DNA from: Microbacteriaceae bacterium
GTDB taxonomy: Bacteria > Actinomycetota > Actinomycetes > Actinomycetales > Microbacteriaceae
NCBI GenBank assembly: GCA_025463615.1
Contig: JAODAU010000202.1
Span: 1-6,507 of the forward strand
Direction: 5' to 3'
DNA: 6,507 nucleotides
The notes beneath the pieces are model-generated. The model saw nothing but the letters and a program-made list of their open reading frames with translations. It was not told where the DNA came from and made no database searches. Made by a program: the position numbers and the translations under genes. Positions 1-4,719 of this stretch are shown piece after piece (the first letter of the stretch is position 1; each line of letters opens with the position of its first letter).

Positions 1-3
1 GGC

Positions 4-74
4 GGCGCGCCCTCCGGGCGTGCTGCTGCCAGGCCCAGCCAGCGTCTCGGAAGGAAGACCCCGACCCGCTCGCC
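4..74 (+). repeat. Palindromic repeat module A, copy 1
   Basis: This is the first copy of a composite intergenic repeat; the second copy is inverted at 1687-1759. Over the 50 bases 25-74 it matches the reverse complement of 1687-1736 at 43 positions. The part at 5-23 folds into an 8-bp stem (GCGCGCCC / GGGCGTGC, one G-U pair) with loop TCC. Copy 2 has a hairpin at the same place with a different stem sequence. The block GAAGACCCCG (near 54-63) matches the arm of the large stem-loop in copy 2. The opposite arm of copy 1, if present, lies left of the window edge, so this copy is probably cut by the window. Confidence 0.7.
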
Positions 75-75
75 G

Positions 76-145
76 GCGCGGTGGGGGTAGGGCGATCGCA
101 TCGCGATCGCGCGACCCCAGCGCCGACGAAGCTGTGCTTCGTCGG
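76..145 (+). repeat. Palindromic repeat module B, copy 1
   Basis: This 70-base module matches the reverse complement of 1810-1879 at 66 of 70 positions without gaps. It contains two dyads. The first is a pair of self-palindromic GCGATCGC octamers at 92-99 and 103-110 separated by ATC. The second is a perfect hairpin at 123-145 with a 10-bp stem (CCGACGAAGC / GCTTCGTCGG) and loop TGT. There is no T-tract after the hairpin, so it is not a classical intrinsic terminator by sequence alone. Frames crossing it translate to the same peptide at both copies; this reflects the repeat and not coding. The module lies upstream of the HNH gene and ends about 110 bases before its -35 box. Confidence 0.85.
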
Positions 146-160
146 TTCACGCGATAGGCG

Positions 161-179
161 GGTCGAGCTTGTCGAGACC
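161..179. repeat. Short extragenic palindrome, REP-like
   Basis: The 19 bases GGTCGAGCTTGTCGAGACC have complementary ends (GGTC / GACC) and two internal TCGA blocks. From memory, motifs of the form GGTYTCGACAAGCTCRACC are very common between genes in Microbacteriaceae genomes. Only one copy is seen in this window, so its repeat status rests on that knowledge and not on this sequence. Confidence 0.4.
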
Positions 180-232
180 TCACGTGGCCATCGCATCGCA
201 CCTCTCCCTCACAGAAACAAAGATTCGAGAAG

Positions 233-241
233 TTATCCACA
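233..241 (+). promoter_or_regulatory. DnaA-box-like nonamer TTATCCACA
   Basis: The nine bases are an exact match to the classical DnaA box consensus. The site is isolated, lying 15 bases upstream of the candidate -35 box of the HNH gene. No cluster of boxes, AT-rich unwinding region or dnaA/dnaN gene is present, so this is not an origin. It may be a DnaA-responsive regulatory site, or a chance match. Confidence 0.35.
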
Positions 242-255
242 GATTCGTGGTCACG

Positions 256-285
256 TTAGCATCTGCGTTCTGGGTGTGGGACAAT
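256..285 (+). promoter_or_regulatory. Candidate promoter of the HNH endonuclease gene
   Basis: A -35 element TTAGCA (256-261) and a -10 element GACAAT (280-285) are separated by 18 bases; each matches 4 of 6 sigma-70-type consensus positions. The expected transcription start, seven bases after the -10 box, falls on the A of the ATG at 292. The transcript would therefore be leaderless. The region around it (about 200-300) is more AT-rich than the rest of the window. Confidence 0.5.
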
Positions 286-291
286 AGAGGC

Positions 292-1662
292 ATGAATCAC
301 CTTCCCGAATTCGTCGCCGCGGCGGCCGCGTGGGCGCAACTCACGCCGCCCGCCGATGGCGAGCTTTCGGATGCTGATCTCATCGTCTTCCAGCGACATT
401 TCGCCGACGTAAGGCGCACCGCCGACCTGCGGCTGGCCCAGATGGCGGGCATCACCGCACGTCGCTCGCGCCCCGAGCTTGGCTCCGACGGGCTCGCACA
501 GCGCACCGGCGCACGTACGCCGGAACAGTACGTGCAGCAGGTCACCGGGGTCAGCCGACGCGAGGCTGGCACGCTCGTGCGCGTCGGCGAACTGATGGAT
601 GCGGCGTCGGCTTCCCCGGACTCGCTGCCGGGCGGGCTGCGGGTGGTGCCGTGGCTGCACGCGGTCACGAACGCGGTCGAGGCGCGTGTGCTCACGACCG
701 GTGCGGCGGACGTGATCCGCGCAGCTTTGACCGGCATCGATTTGGCCGACGATGCGCTGCTCGACGCGGCGAATACGCTGATCCACGACGCCAAGTTCCT
801 CAGCGAAGAGAAGCTCACGGCTCGCGCGCGGCAGGTTCGCGACCGACTCGACGAGGACGGGGTCGCCGAGCGCGAGGAGGCGCTGAGAGAGAAGCGCTGC
901 CTGCACCTCTACCCGCAGCCTGACGGAACCACGCGCATCTCCGGCGTCCTCGACCCGGAATCGGCAGCAGGGCTGACTGCGGCGATAGACGCCGCCACCT
1001 CACCCCGCCGCGGCGGCCCCCGCTTCGTCGACCCCACCGCTCGCGACCGTGCCCAGCGCCTACTCGATGACCCGCGCACCACACCTCAGATCGCGCTCGA
1101 CGCGCTCGTCGACCTGGTGAAGCTCGGCGTCGCGAGCGACTCCGCGCACATCGTCGGCACCTACAAGCCCACCGTGCGCCTTCACGTCACCGCACGCGAC
1201 CTCGACCGCCGTGCCGGCGCGGCTCAGTTCGAAGGGCAGACCGCATCGGTGAGCATCGAGACGGCCGAGCGGCACATGTGCGCGGACGGGTTCGTGCCGA
1301 TCCTGTTCAACGACGATGGCGTCCGCGTACTCAACCTCGGTCGATCCCAAAGGCTCTACTCGGCACGACAGAGAACGGCGCTCGAGGCCCGCGATGGCGG
1401 GTGTCGGTTCCCCGACTGCGATCGGCCACCGGGCTGGACCGAGGCCCACCACATCAACGAATGGGATCGAGACCACGGTCGAACCGACGTCGCCGACGGG
1501 ATCCTGTTGTGCCGACACCATCACCTGCTGATCCACAACAACGGCTGGCAGGTCAAGCGCACCGGCGCCGACTATTTCGTGGTGCCGCCACGCTCCCTCG
1601 ACCCCGAGCAGGTTCCGATTCCCGCGCCGCCGAAGGGTGTGGCAAGTGTTCGTGCAGCGTGA
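292..1662 (+). CDS. DUF222 and HNH endonuclease domain protein (13E12 repeat family)
   Basis: The 456-residue product has the two-part plan of the actinobacterial DUF222/HNH family (the '13E12 repeat' proteins of mycobacteria). Residues about 25-330 form the helical, charged DUF222 region; residues about 355-420 form the HNH nuclease module. The zinc-knuckle cysteines are C371 and C376 (CRFPDC) and C407 (LCRHHH); the catalytic-type histidines are H386-H387 (EAHHI), H409-H411 and H415. The residue that aligns with the central Asn of HNH is Asp402 (TDVADGILLC). The length is normal for the family and the frame is intact. I chose ATG 292 over an in-frame ATG at 169 because a promoter lies directly before 292, similarity begins there, and there is no usable ribosome site (GAGG ends one base before the ATG), consistent with leaderless translation. 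The predicted activity is a metal-dependent DNA endonuclease or nickase in the cytoplasm; its target and biological role are unknown. The gene stands alone and is flanked by inverted copies of modules A and B. Confidence 0.93.
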   Translation: MNHLPEFVAAAAAWAQLTPPADGELSDADLIVFQRHFADVRRTADLRLAQMAGITARRSRPELGSDGLAQRTGARTPEQYVQQVTGVSRREAGTLVRVGELMDAASASPDSLPGGLRVVPWLHAVTNAVEARVLTTGAADVIRAALTGIDLADDALLDAANTLIHDAKFLSEEKLTARARQVRDRLDEDGVAEREEALREKRCLHLYPQPDGTTRISGVLDPESAAGLTAAIDAATSPRRGGPRFVDPTARDRAQRLLDDPRTTPQIALDALVDLVKLGVASDSAHIVGTYKPTVRLHVTARDLDRRAGAAQFEGQTASVSIETAERHMCADGFVPILFNDDGVRVLNLGRSQRLYSARQRTALEARDGGCRFPDCDRPPGWTEAHHINEWDRDHGRTDVADGILLCRHHHLLIHNNGWQVKRTGADYFVVPPRSLDPEQVPIPAPPKGVASVRAA

Positions 1663-1686
1663 ACGGATGCAGGTCTCCGATAACCG

Positions 1687-1797
1687 GGCGAGCGGGGCGG
1701 GGTCTTCGCCCCAAGAGGCTGGCTGGGTCTGGCAGCGCCGCATCCGAAGGATGCGCGCCGGATTGCCTCTTGGGGCGAAGACCCCGACCCGATCGCC
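1687..1797 (-). repeat. Module A copy 2, large nested stem-loop; possible HNH terminator
   Basis: The stem-loop begins 24 bases after the HNH stop codon. The arms are 1687-1719 and 1765-1797, 33 bases each, with 31 positions complementary. The loop (1720-1764) holds a smaller perfect hairpin at 1740-1754 (GCATCC-GAA-GGATGC). Each arm also contains its own small dyad, for example GGGGTCTTCGCCCC at 1699-1712. Bases 1687-1759 are the inverted homologue of 4-74. No U-run follows, but a stem this stable just after a stop codon could end or slow transcription, or protect the mRNA 3' end. Module B copy 2 follows 12 bases later. Together, modules A and B occupy most of the 304-base gap between the HNH gene and the small gene at 1967. 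Confidence 0.8.
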
Positions 1798-1809
1798 CCC
1801 ACCACGAGA

Positions 1810-1879
1810 CCGACGAAGCACAGCTTCGTCGGCGCTGGGGTCGCCCGATCGCGATGCGATCGCCCCAGCTCCACCGCGC
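1810..1879 (-). repeat. Palindromic repeat module B, copy 2
   Basis: This is the inverted partner of 76-145, with four substitutions in 70 bases. The 10-bp hairpin is kept exactly (1810-1832, loop ACA). One of the two GCGATCGC octamers (1856-1863) is intact; the other is broken by one substitution. The module ends 31 bases before the -35 box of the next gene. Confidence 0.85.
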
Positions 1880-1910
1880 CGGGCAAACGCTGGACGAAAC
1901 CACACTGCAC

Positions 1911-1939
1911 TTGGCGTCCCCCGGGAGCCGGGGTACTGT
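1911..1939 (+). promoter_or_regulatory. Candidate promoter of the small gene
   Basis: TTGGCG (1911-1916) and TACTGT (1934-1939) are separated by the ideal 17 bases. The start point would be near 1945-1947, giving a leader of about 15-20 bases that includes GAGGGG at 1951-1956. The -10 box lies inside a perfect inverted repeat, annotated separately. Confidence 0.6.
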
Positions 1940-1946
1940 CCCCGGC
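1927..1946. promoter_or_regulatory. Perfect 7-bp inverted repeat enclosing the -10 box
   Basis: The sequence reads GCCGGGG-TACTGT-CCCCGGC. Both arms match perfectly and the six bases between them are exactly the candidate -10 hexamer. Possible roles are a dimeric repressor operator that blocks promoter melting, or a GC-rich hairpin in read-through RNA from upstream. No T-tract follows, which argues against a standard terminator. Confidence 0.5.
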
Positions 1947-1966
1947 AACCGAGGGGAACGGTGAAC

Positions 1967-2230
1967 ATGATCGTGAACAAGATGACCATCGACGGCAACG
2001 AGTACTACCTCGACGCCGAACAGGACGTCGAGGGCGCGAAGGTGCAGGTGGTCGAGGCGGTGCAGCACGGCGGGGGCATGGTCGAGGTGCTGGTGGCCGG
2101 GCACACCACGGTGTCGGTGCTCGTCAGCCAGGCGATGCCGGTGACGTTCGAGCAGATCGTGGCCGAGGAGGATGCCAGCGACGACCCGTTCGGCGACGAC
2201 TTCTGGCGCTGGGCCGACCTGGCGCTCTAG
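1967..2230 (+). CDS. Small acidic protein of unknown function (87 aa)
   Basis: I do not recognise the family by name. The protein looks soluble, with no signal peptide or membrane segment. Residues 1-65 alternate short charged and valine-rich stretches, as in a small beta-rich fold (KVQVVEAVQ, MVEVLVAGHTTVSVLV). The C-terminal part is acidic and aromatic (EEDASDDPFGDDFWRWADLAL). The reading is supported by a good promoter, GAGGGG upstream, and codon usage like neighbouring genes. The start is uncertain. ATG 1967 lies 10 bases after GAGGGG, an in-frame GTG at 1961 lies 4 bases after it, and ATG 1982 is also possible (beginning MTIDGNEYYL). The gene ends in a CTAG shared with the stop codon of the convergent MFS gene. 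Confidence 0.7.
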   Translation: MIVNKMTIDGNEYYLDAEQDVEGAKVQVVEAVQHGGGMVEVLVAGHTTVSVLVSQAMPVTFEQIVAEEDASDDPFGDDFWRWADLAL

Positions 2231-3621
2231 CCGCCGGTGCGGCTCGTCACGACCGGGATCGTGCGGTCGAACACCGCCAGCGCCGTGGCGACCACGCCGA
2301 TGCCGACCAGCACGTACGCGAGCTCGTGCAGCCCGACATCCGTGGCCCGCGCACCGAAGGTGATGCCGATCAGGCTCGACGAGAAGATGGCGCCGATGTA
2401 GAGCGCGGTGCGCAGCAGCCCGGCGGCCACAGCGATGTCTGCGGCGGGCGCCTGGATGTACAGCGTCGCCTGGTTGCCGAAGCCGCTGAACCCGTTCGCG
2501 AATCCGAACAGCACGGTGAGGCCGACCAGCGCGAGGATGCTCGAGTCCTTGGTGATCACGAGGCTCACCGCTCCGGCCGCGATCACGAACACGGACGCCA
2601 GGATCAGCGGGTACCGCACCCAGCCCCGGCCGGAGACGACCCGCGCGACGATGATGCTCGTGAGGGTGAGCGGGATCAGGATGACGCCGACCGTGCCCGC
2701 GTCGAGGCCTTTGCCCTGCTCCATCCACTGGCTCACCCCGTACAGCGCGGAGTAGTTGCCGAGGGCGAACAGCACCTGCCGCAGGTAGGTGCGCTGCAGC
2801 GGGCCGTTGCGGCCCAGCATCCTGAAGTCGATGAGCGGCCGGGCGGTGCGCCGCTCCCAGATGAACAGCCCGGCGCCGAGCACCACGAACAGCGCGGCCA
2901 GCCACCAGACGGGTGCCTGCAGGTCGGCGAGGAACAGCAGCAGGCTCGTGACCGTGCCCGCGAACAGCAGGATGCCCGGGATGTCGAGCGCGGTGAGGAT
3001 GCTGCCGCGCTCCTCCCGGGTCTGCGGCACGTCTTTGGCGACGCCGAAGAAGGTGAGCGCGATGCTGATCAGCGCCAGCGGCATGTTGATGAAGAACAGC
3101 GACCGCCAGCCGAACGCGGCGACCAGTACGCCGCCGAGCGGCAGCCCGATCACGGCGGTGACCTGTGCGGCGATCGAGAAGTTGCCGAGCACCCGGCTGG
3201 GCACGCCGGTGCCGAGCGCGTCGGCCCGGCGCCGCACCAGCGCCATCGCGGTCGGGTAGGCGGCGGACGTGCCGATGCCGATCAGCGCACGCGACAGCAG
3301 CAGCACGCCGAAGCTCGGCGCGAGCACCCCGATCAGCCCGGCGACGAACAGGATGCCGACCCCGCCCAGGAACACCCGCCGCGGCCCGAACACCGTCGAC
3401 AGTTTGCCCATCGTCGGCTGCGCGACGGCGCTGCACAGGTACAGCACCGAGATGAGGGTCGTCGTGGCGCCGGTGCCGAGGTGGAAGTCGGTGCCGATGC
3501 CGACCAGCGCGGTGGCGATGAGCGCGCTGTTGATCGGGTTGAGCGTCGACCCGAGCAGCAGCGGGGCGGTGAACCTGAGCCCGAACGGTTTGCGGGGCGC
3601 CCCCTCTGCGGCCGCCGTCAT
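2227..3621 (-). CDS. MFS transporter, DHA2-like drug/metabolite exporter
   Basis: The 464-residue integral membrane protein belongs to the major facilitator superfamily, most like the DHA2 (EmrB/QacA) drug:H+ antiporters. The loop after TM2 carries motif A (G72-K-L-S-T-V-F-G79-P-R81-R82). TM4 carries the motif B arginine (R111 in LLLSRALIGIGTSAAYP). TM5 shows a motif C-like GLPLGG (159-164) followed by FGWRSLFFINMP, typical of DHA2 members. The length fits 12-14 helices. The first 13 or so residues are a short cytoplasmic tail. Its ATG overlaps the stop of the upstream hydrolase as ATGA (3618-3621), so translation is probably coupled. Its place behind a MarR regulator and a hydrolase suggests export of a small toxic or signalling compound. 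The substrate cannot be read from the sequence. Confidence 0.92.
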   Translation of the reverse strand: MTAAAEGAPRKPFGLRFTAPLLLGSTLNPINSALIATALVGIGTDFHLGTGATTTLISVLYLCSAVAQPTMGKLSTVFGPRRVFLGGVGILFVAGLIGVLAPSFGVLLLSRALIGIGTSAAYPTAMALVRRRADALGTGVPSRVLGNFSIAAQVTAVIGLPLGGVLVAAFGWRSLFFINMPLALISIALTFFGVAKDVPQTREERGSILTALDIPGILLFAGTVTSLLLFLADLQAPVWWLAALFVVLGAGLFIWERRTARPLIDFRMLGRNGPLQRTYLRQVLFALGNYSALYGVSQWMEQGKGLDAGTVGVILIPLTLTSIIVARVVSGRGWVRYPLILASVFVIAAGAVSLVITKDSSILALVGLTVLFGFANGFSGFGNQATLYIQAPAADIAVAAGLLRTALYIGAIFSSSLIGITFGARATDVGLHELAYVLVGIGVVATALAVFDRTIPVVTSRTGG

Positions 3622-4184
3622 GAGGCGGCGAGCACGGCGAGGATCTCGTCCGTCGTCGCCGTCTCGCCGATCTTGGGGAAGATCCGCTCGACGCTGTTCT
3701 GGTGGGCGACCGGGTCGCCGTCGGTCATGGCGTCCGTCGCGAAGGTGACGTTGAAGCCGTGCTCGTGGGCGGCGCGCGCGGTCGACTCGACGCCGGCCGT
3801 GGTGGCGACGCCGGTGATCACGATGCCGGTGACGCCCGCATCCCGCAGCCTGGCATCCAAGTCGGTGCCGTGGAAGGCGCCCCAGGTGCGCTTGGTGACG
3901 AGGATGTCGTCATCCTGCTGCCCGAGCTCGGGCAGCAGGTCGGCGAAGCCGGGCGGGAACTCTCGCGGGCCGGACGCGACCGGCGTGCGGTCGGTGCGTG
4001 CCGAGACGCCGCCGTCCACGTTCACGAGCACGACCGGAAGCCCGCGCGACCGGAATGCCGCCGCCAGCTCGGCCGACTTCGCGACGACCTCGTCGATGCC
4101 GGGCGCGTTCGACGCGGCCCGGATGCCGCTCTGCAGGTCGATGACGACGAGCGCGGTGCGGGGGTCGAGGGCGGTGATGGGCAT
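3618..4184 (-). CDS. Isochorismatase-fold hydrolase with Gly in place of catalytic Cys
   Basis: The 188-residue cytoplasmic protein has the isochorismatase-like alpha/beta fold. The first catalytic residue is D16 (ALVVIDLQ) and the lysine is K98 (LVTKRTWGAFHGTDL). The signature GVATTAGVESTAR (125-137) carries G131 where cysteine hydrolases such as nicotinamidases have Cys. In the true isochorismatases EntB and PhzD this position is also Gly, and they hydrolyse a vinyl ether without a cysteine nucleophile. The length is normal. The start ATG has a strong AAGGAG site six bases upstream. The gene lies 42 bases after the MarR gene and overlaps the MFS gene by four bases. No siderophore or phenazine genes are nearby, so isochorismate itself as substrate is only one option; the reaction is unknown. 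Confidence 0.88.
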   Translation of the reverse strand: MPITALDPRTALVVIDLQSGIRAASNAPGIDEVVAKSAELAAAFRSRGLPVVLVNVDGGVSARTDRTPVASGPREFPPGFADLLPELGQQDDDILVTKRTWGAFHGTDLDARLRDAGVTGIVITGVATTAGVESTARAAHEHGFNVTFATDAMTDGDPVAHQNSVERIFPKIGETATTDEILAVLAAS

Positions 4185-4188
4185 GGGG

Positions 4189-4195
4189 TCTCCTT
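4189..4195 (-). promoter_or_regulatory. Strong ribosome binding site of the hydrolase gene
   Basis: On the - strand AAGGAGA is followed by CCCC and the ATG at 4184. This is the best Shine-Dalgarno match in the window and fixes the hydrolase start. It suggests the hydrolase and coupled MFS gene are translated better than the MarR gene before them. Confidence 0.75.
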
Positions 4196-4226
4196 GGTGG
4201 TGCGAGGTGGTGGATGAGGCGAGAAG

Positions 4227-4667
4227 TTACGGCTCGACGAGTCGCTGCAGCAGCGGGATGGCGCGGGTGAGTGCATCCTGTTCGGCGGCGGTGAGGTGCT
4301 CCCGGATGCTGCCGTACAGCCAGTCGTCTTTGGCGGCGCGGTTCGCGTCGGCGAAGTCGTGCGCGACCGGGGTGAGGGTGAGCAGCGTCTGGCGACGGTC
4401 GGTGGGGTGCGGCGAGCCGACCAGGAACCCTGCCTTCTCCAGCGCGGCCACGATGGGCGCCATCGACTGCGGGCGCATCCCCTCGGCGCGGGCCAGCGCG
4501 GAGAGCGTCAGCGGCCCCTCGCGCAGCAGGTGCGAGAGCACGGAGCGCTGCGACGACGAGATCGAGCCCTCCATCGCCTGCTCGCGCAGGCGCCGGTTGA
4601 GCTTGTGGATCACGGAACGGAGTTCGCCGACGGAGGCCAGGGCCGCGGCATCCGTCTTCTCGTTCAC
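4227..4667 (-). CDS. MarR-family transcriptional regulator
   Basis: The 146-residue protein has the standard MarR size and plan. An N-terminal dimerisation helix (about 12-32) leads into a winged helix-turn-helix. Residues 53-82 (LTLSALARAEGMRPQSMAPIVAALEKAGFL) supply the HTH and residues 83-98 the wing, with the conserved D90-R91-R92 (HPTDRRQTLLTLT). A C-terminal helix (about 125-143) completes the dimer interface. No redox cysteine is present: the protein has no Cys at all, so thiol-based sensing as in OhrR is unlikely and ligand binding is more probable. The start is GTG. GGAG lies only three bases before it, and a TACGCT -10-like box sits seven bases upstream, so the transcript may be leaderless. 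It is first in a probable operon with the hydrolase and MFS gene and most likely represses it. Confidence 0.92.
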   Translation of the reverse strand: MNEKTDAAALASVGELRSVIHKLNRRLREQAMEGSISSSQRSVLSHLLREGPLTLSALARAEGMRPQSMAPIVAALEKAGFLVGSPHPTDRRQTLLTLTPVAHDFADANRAAKDDWLYGSIREHLTAAEQDALTRAIPLLQRLVEP

Positions 4668-4674
4668 GTGCTCC

Positions 4675-4710
4675 AGCGTAGCACGATCTTCAGTTTACCT
4701 GTGCAGTTTA
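4675..4710 (-). promoter_or_regulatory. Candidate promoter and operator of the MarR operon
   Basis: The 52 bases between the permease stop and the MarR start hold two direct copies of CAGTTTA (+ strand, 4691-4697 and 4704-4710), 13 bases apart start to start. On the - strand TGCACA (4705-4700) and TACGCT (4680-4675) could form a -35/-10 pair with a 19-base spacer. Each TAAACT is an alternative -10. The repeats would then overlap or flank the -35, a place suited to autorepression by the MarR protein. MarR sites are usually inverted repeats, and none is convincing here. I see no terminator hairpin for the ABC operon, so read-through is possible. Confidence 0.4.
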
Positions 4711-4719
4711 GCGAAAGGC

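Noticed and set aside
233..241. The DnaA-box nonamer as part of a replication origin
   Set aside because: It is a single box with no cluster, no AT-rich region and no replication genes nearby.
81..287. A short + strand open frame sharing a peptide (HRDRATPAPTKLCFVG) with a - strand frame near 1800-1860
   Set aside because: The shared peptide is translation of repeat module B in both places. There is no ribosome site, and the DNA is palindromic and non-coding in character.
169..291. An N-terminal extension of the HNH protein from ATG 169
   Set aside because: The extra 41 residues run across the DnaA-box-like site and the -35/-10 elements and do not look like family sequence. The promoter places transcription start at 292.
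76..1879. The HNH gene with inverted module B copies as an insertion sequence or composite transposon
   Set aside because: No transposase, no target-site duplication can be identified, and module A does not fit a simple terminal inverted repeat. It is kept as a repeat finding and not called a mobile element.
1637..1966. An N-terminal extension of the small protein through the repeat region
   Set aside because: The frame is open but covers the end of the HNH gene, both repeat modules and the promoter. The promoter and GAGGGG site support a start at 1961-1982.
1553..3436. A long - strand open frame overlapping the MFS gene and the HNH 3' region
   Set aside because: It is low-complexity Arg/Ala/His-rich, in another frame of the real MFS gene, and runs through the palindromic repeats.
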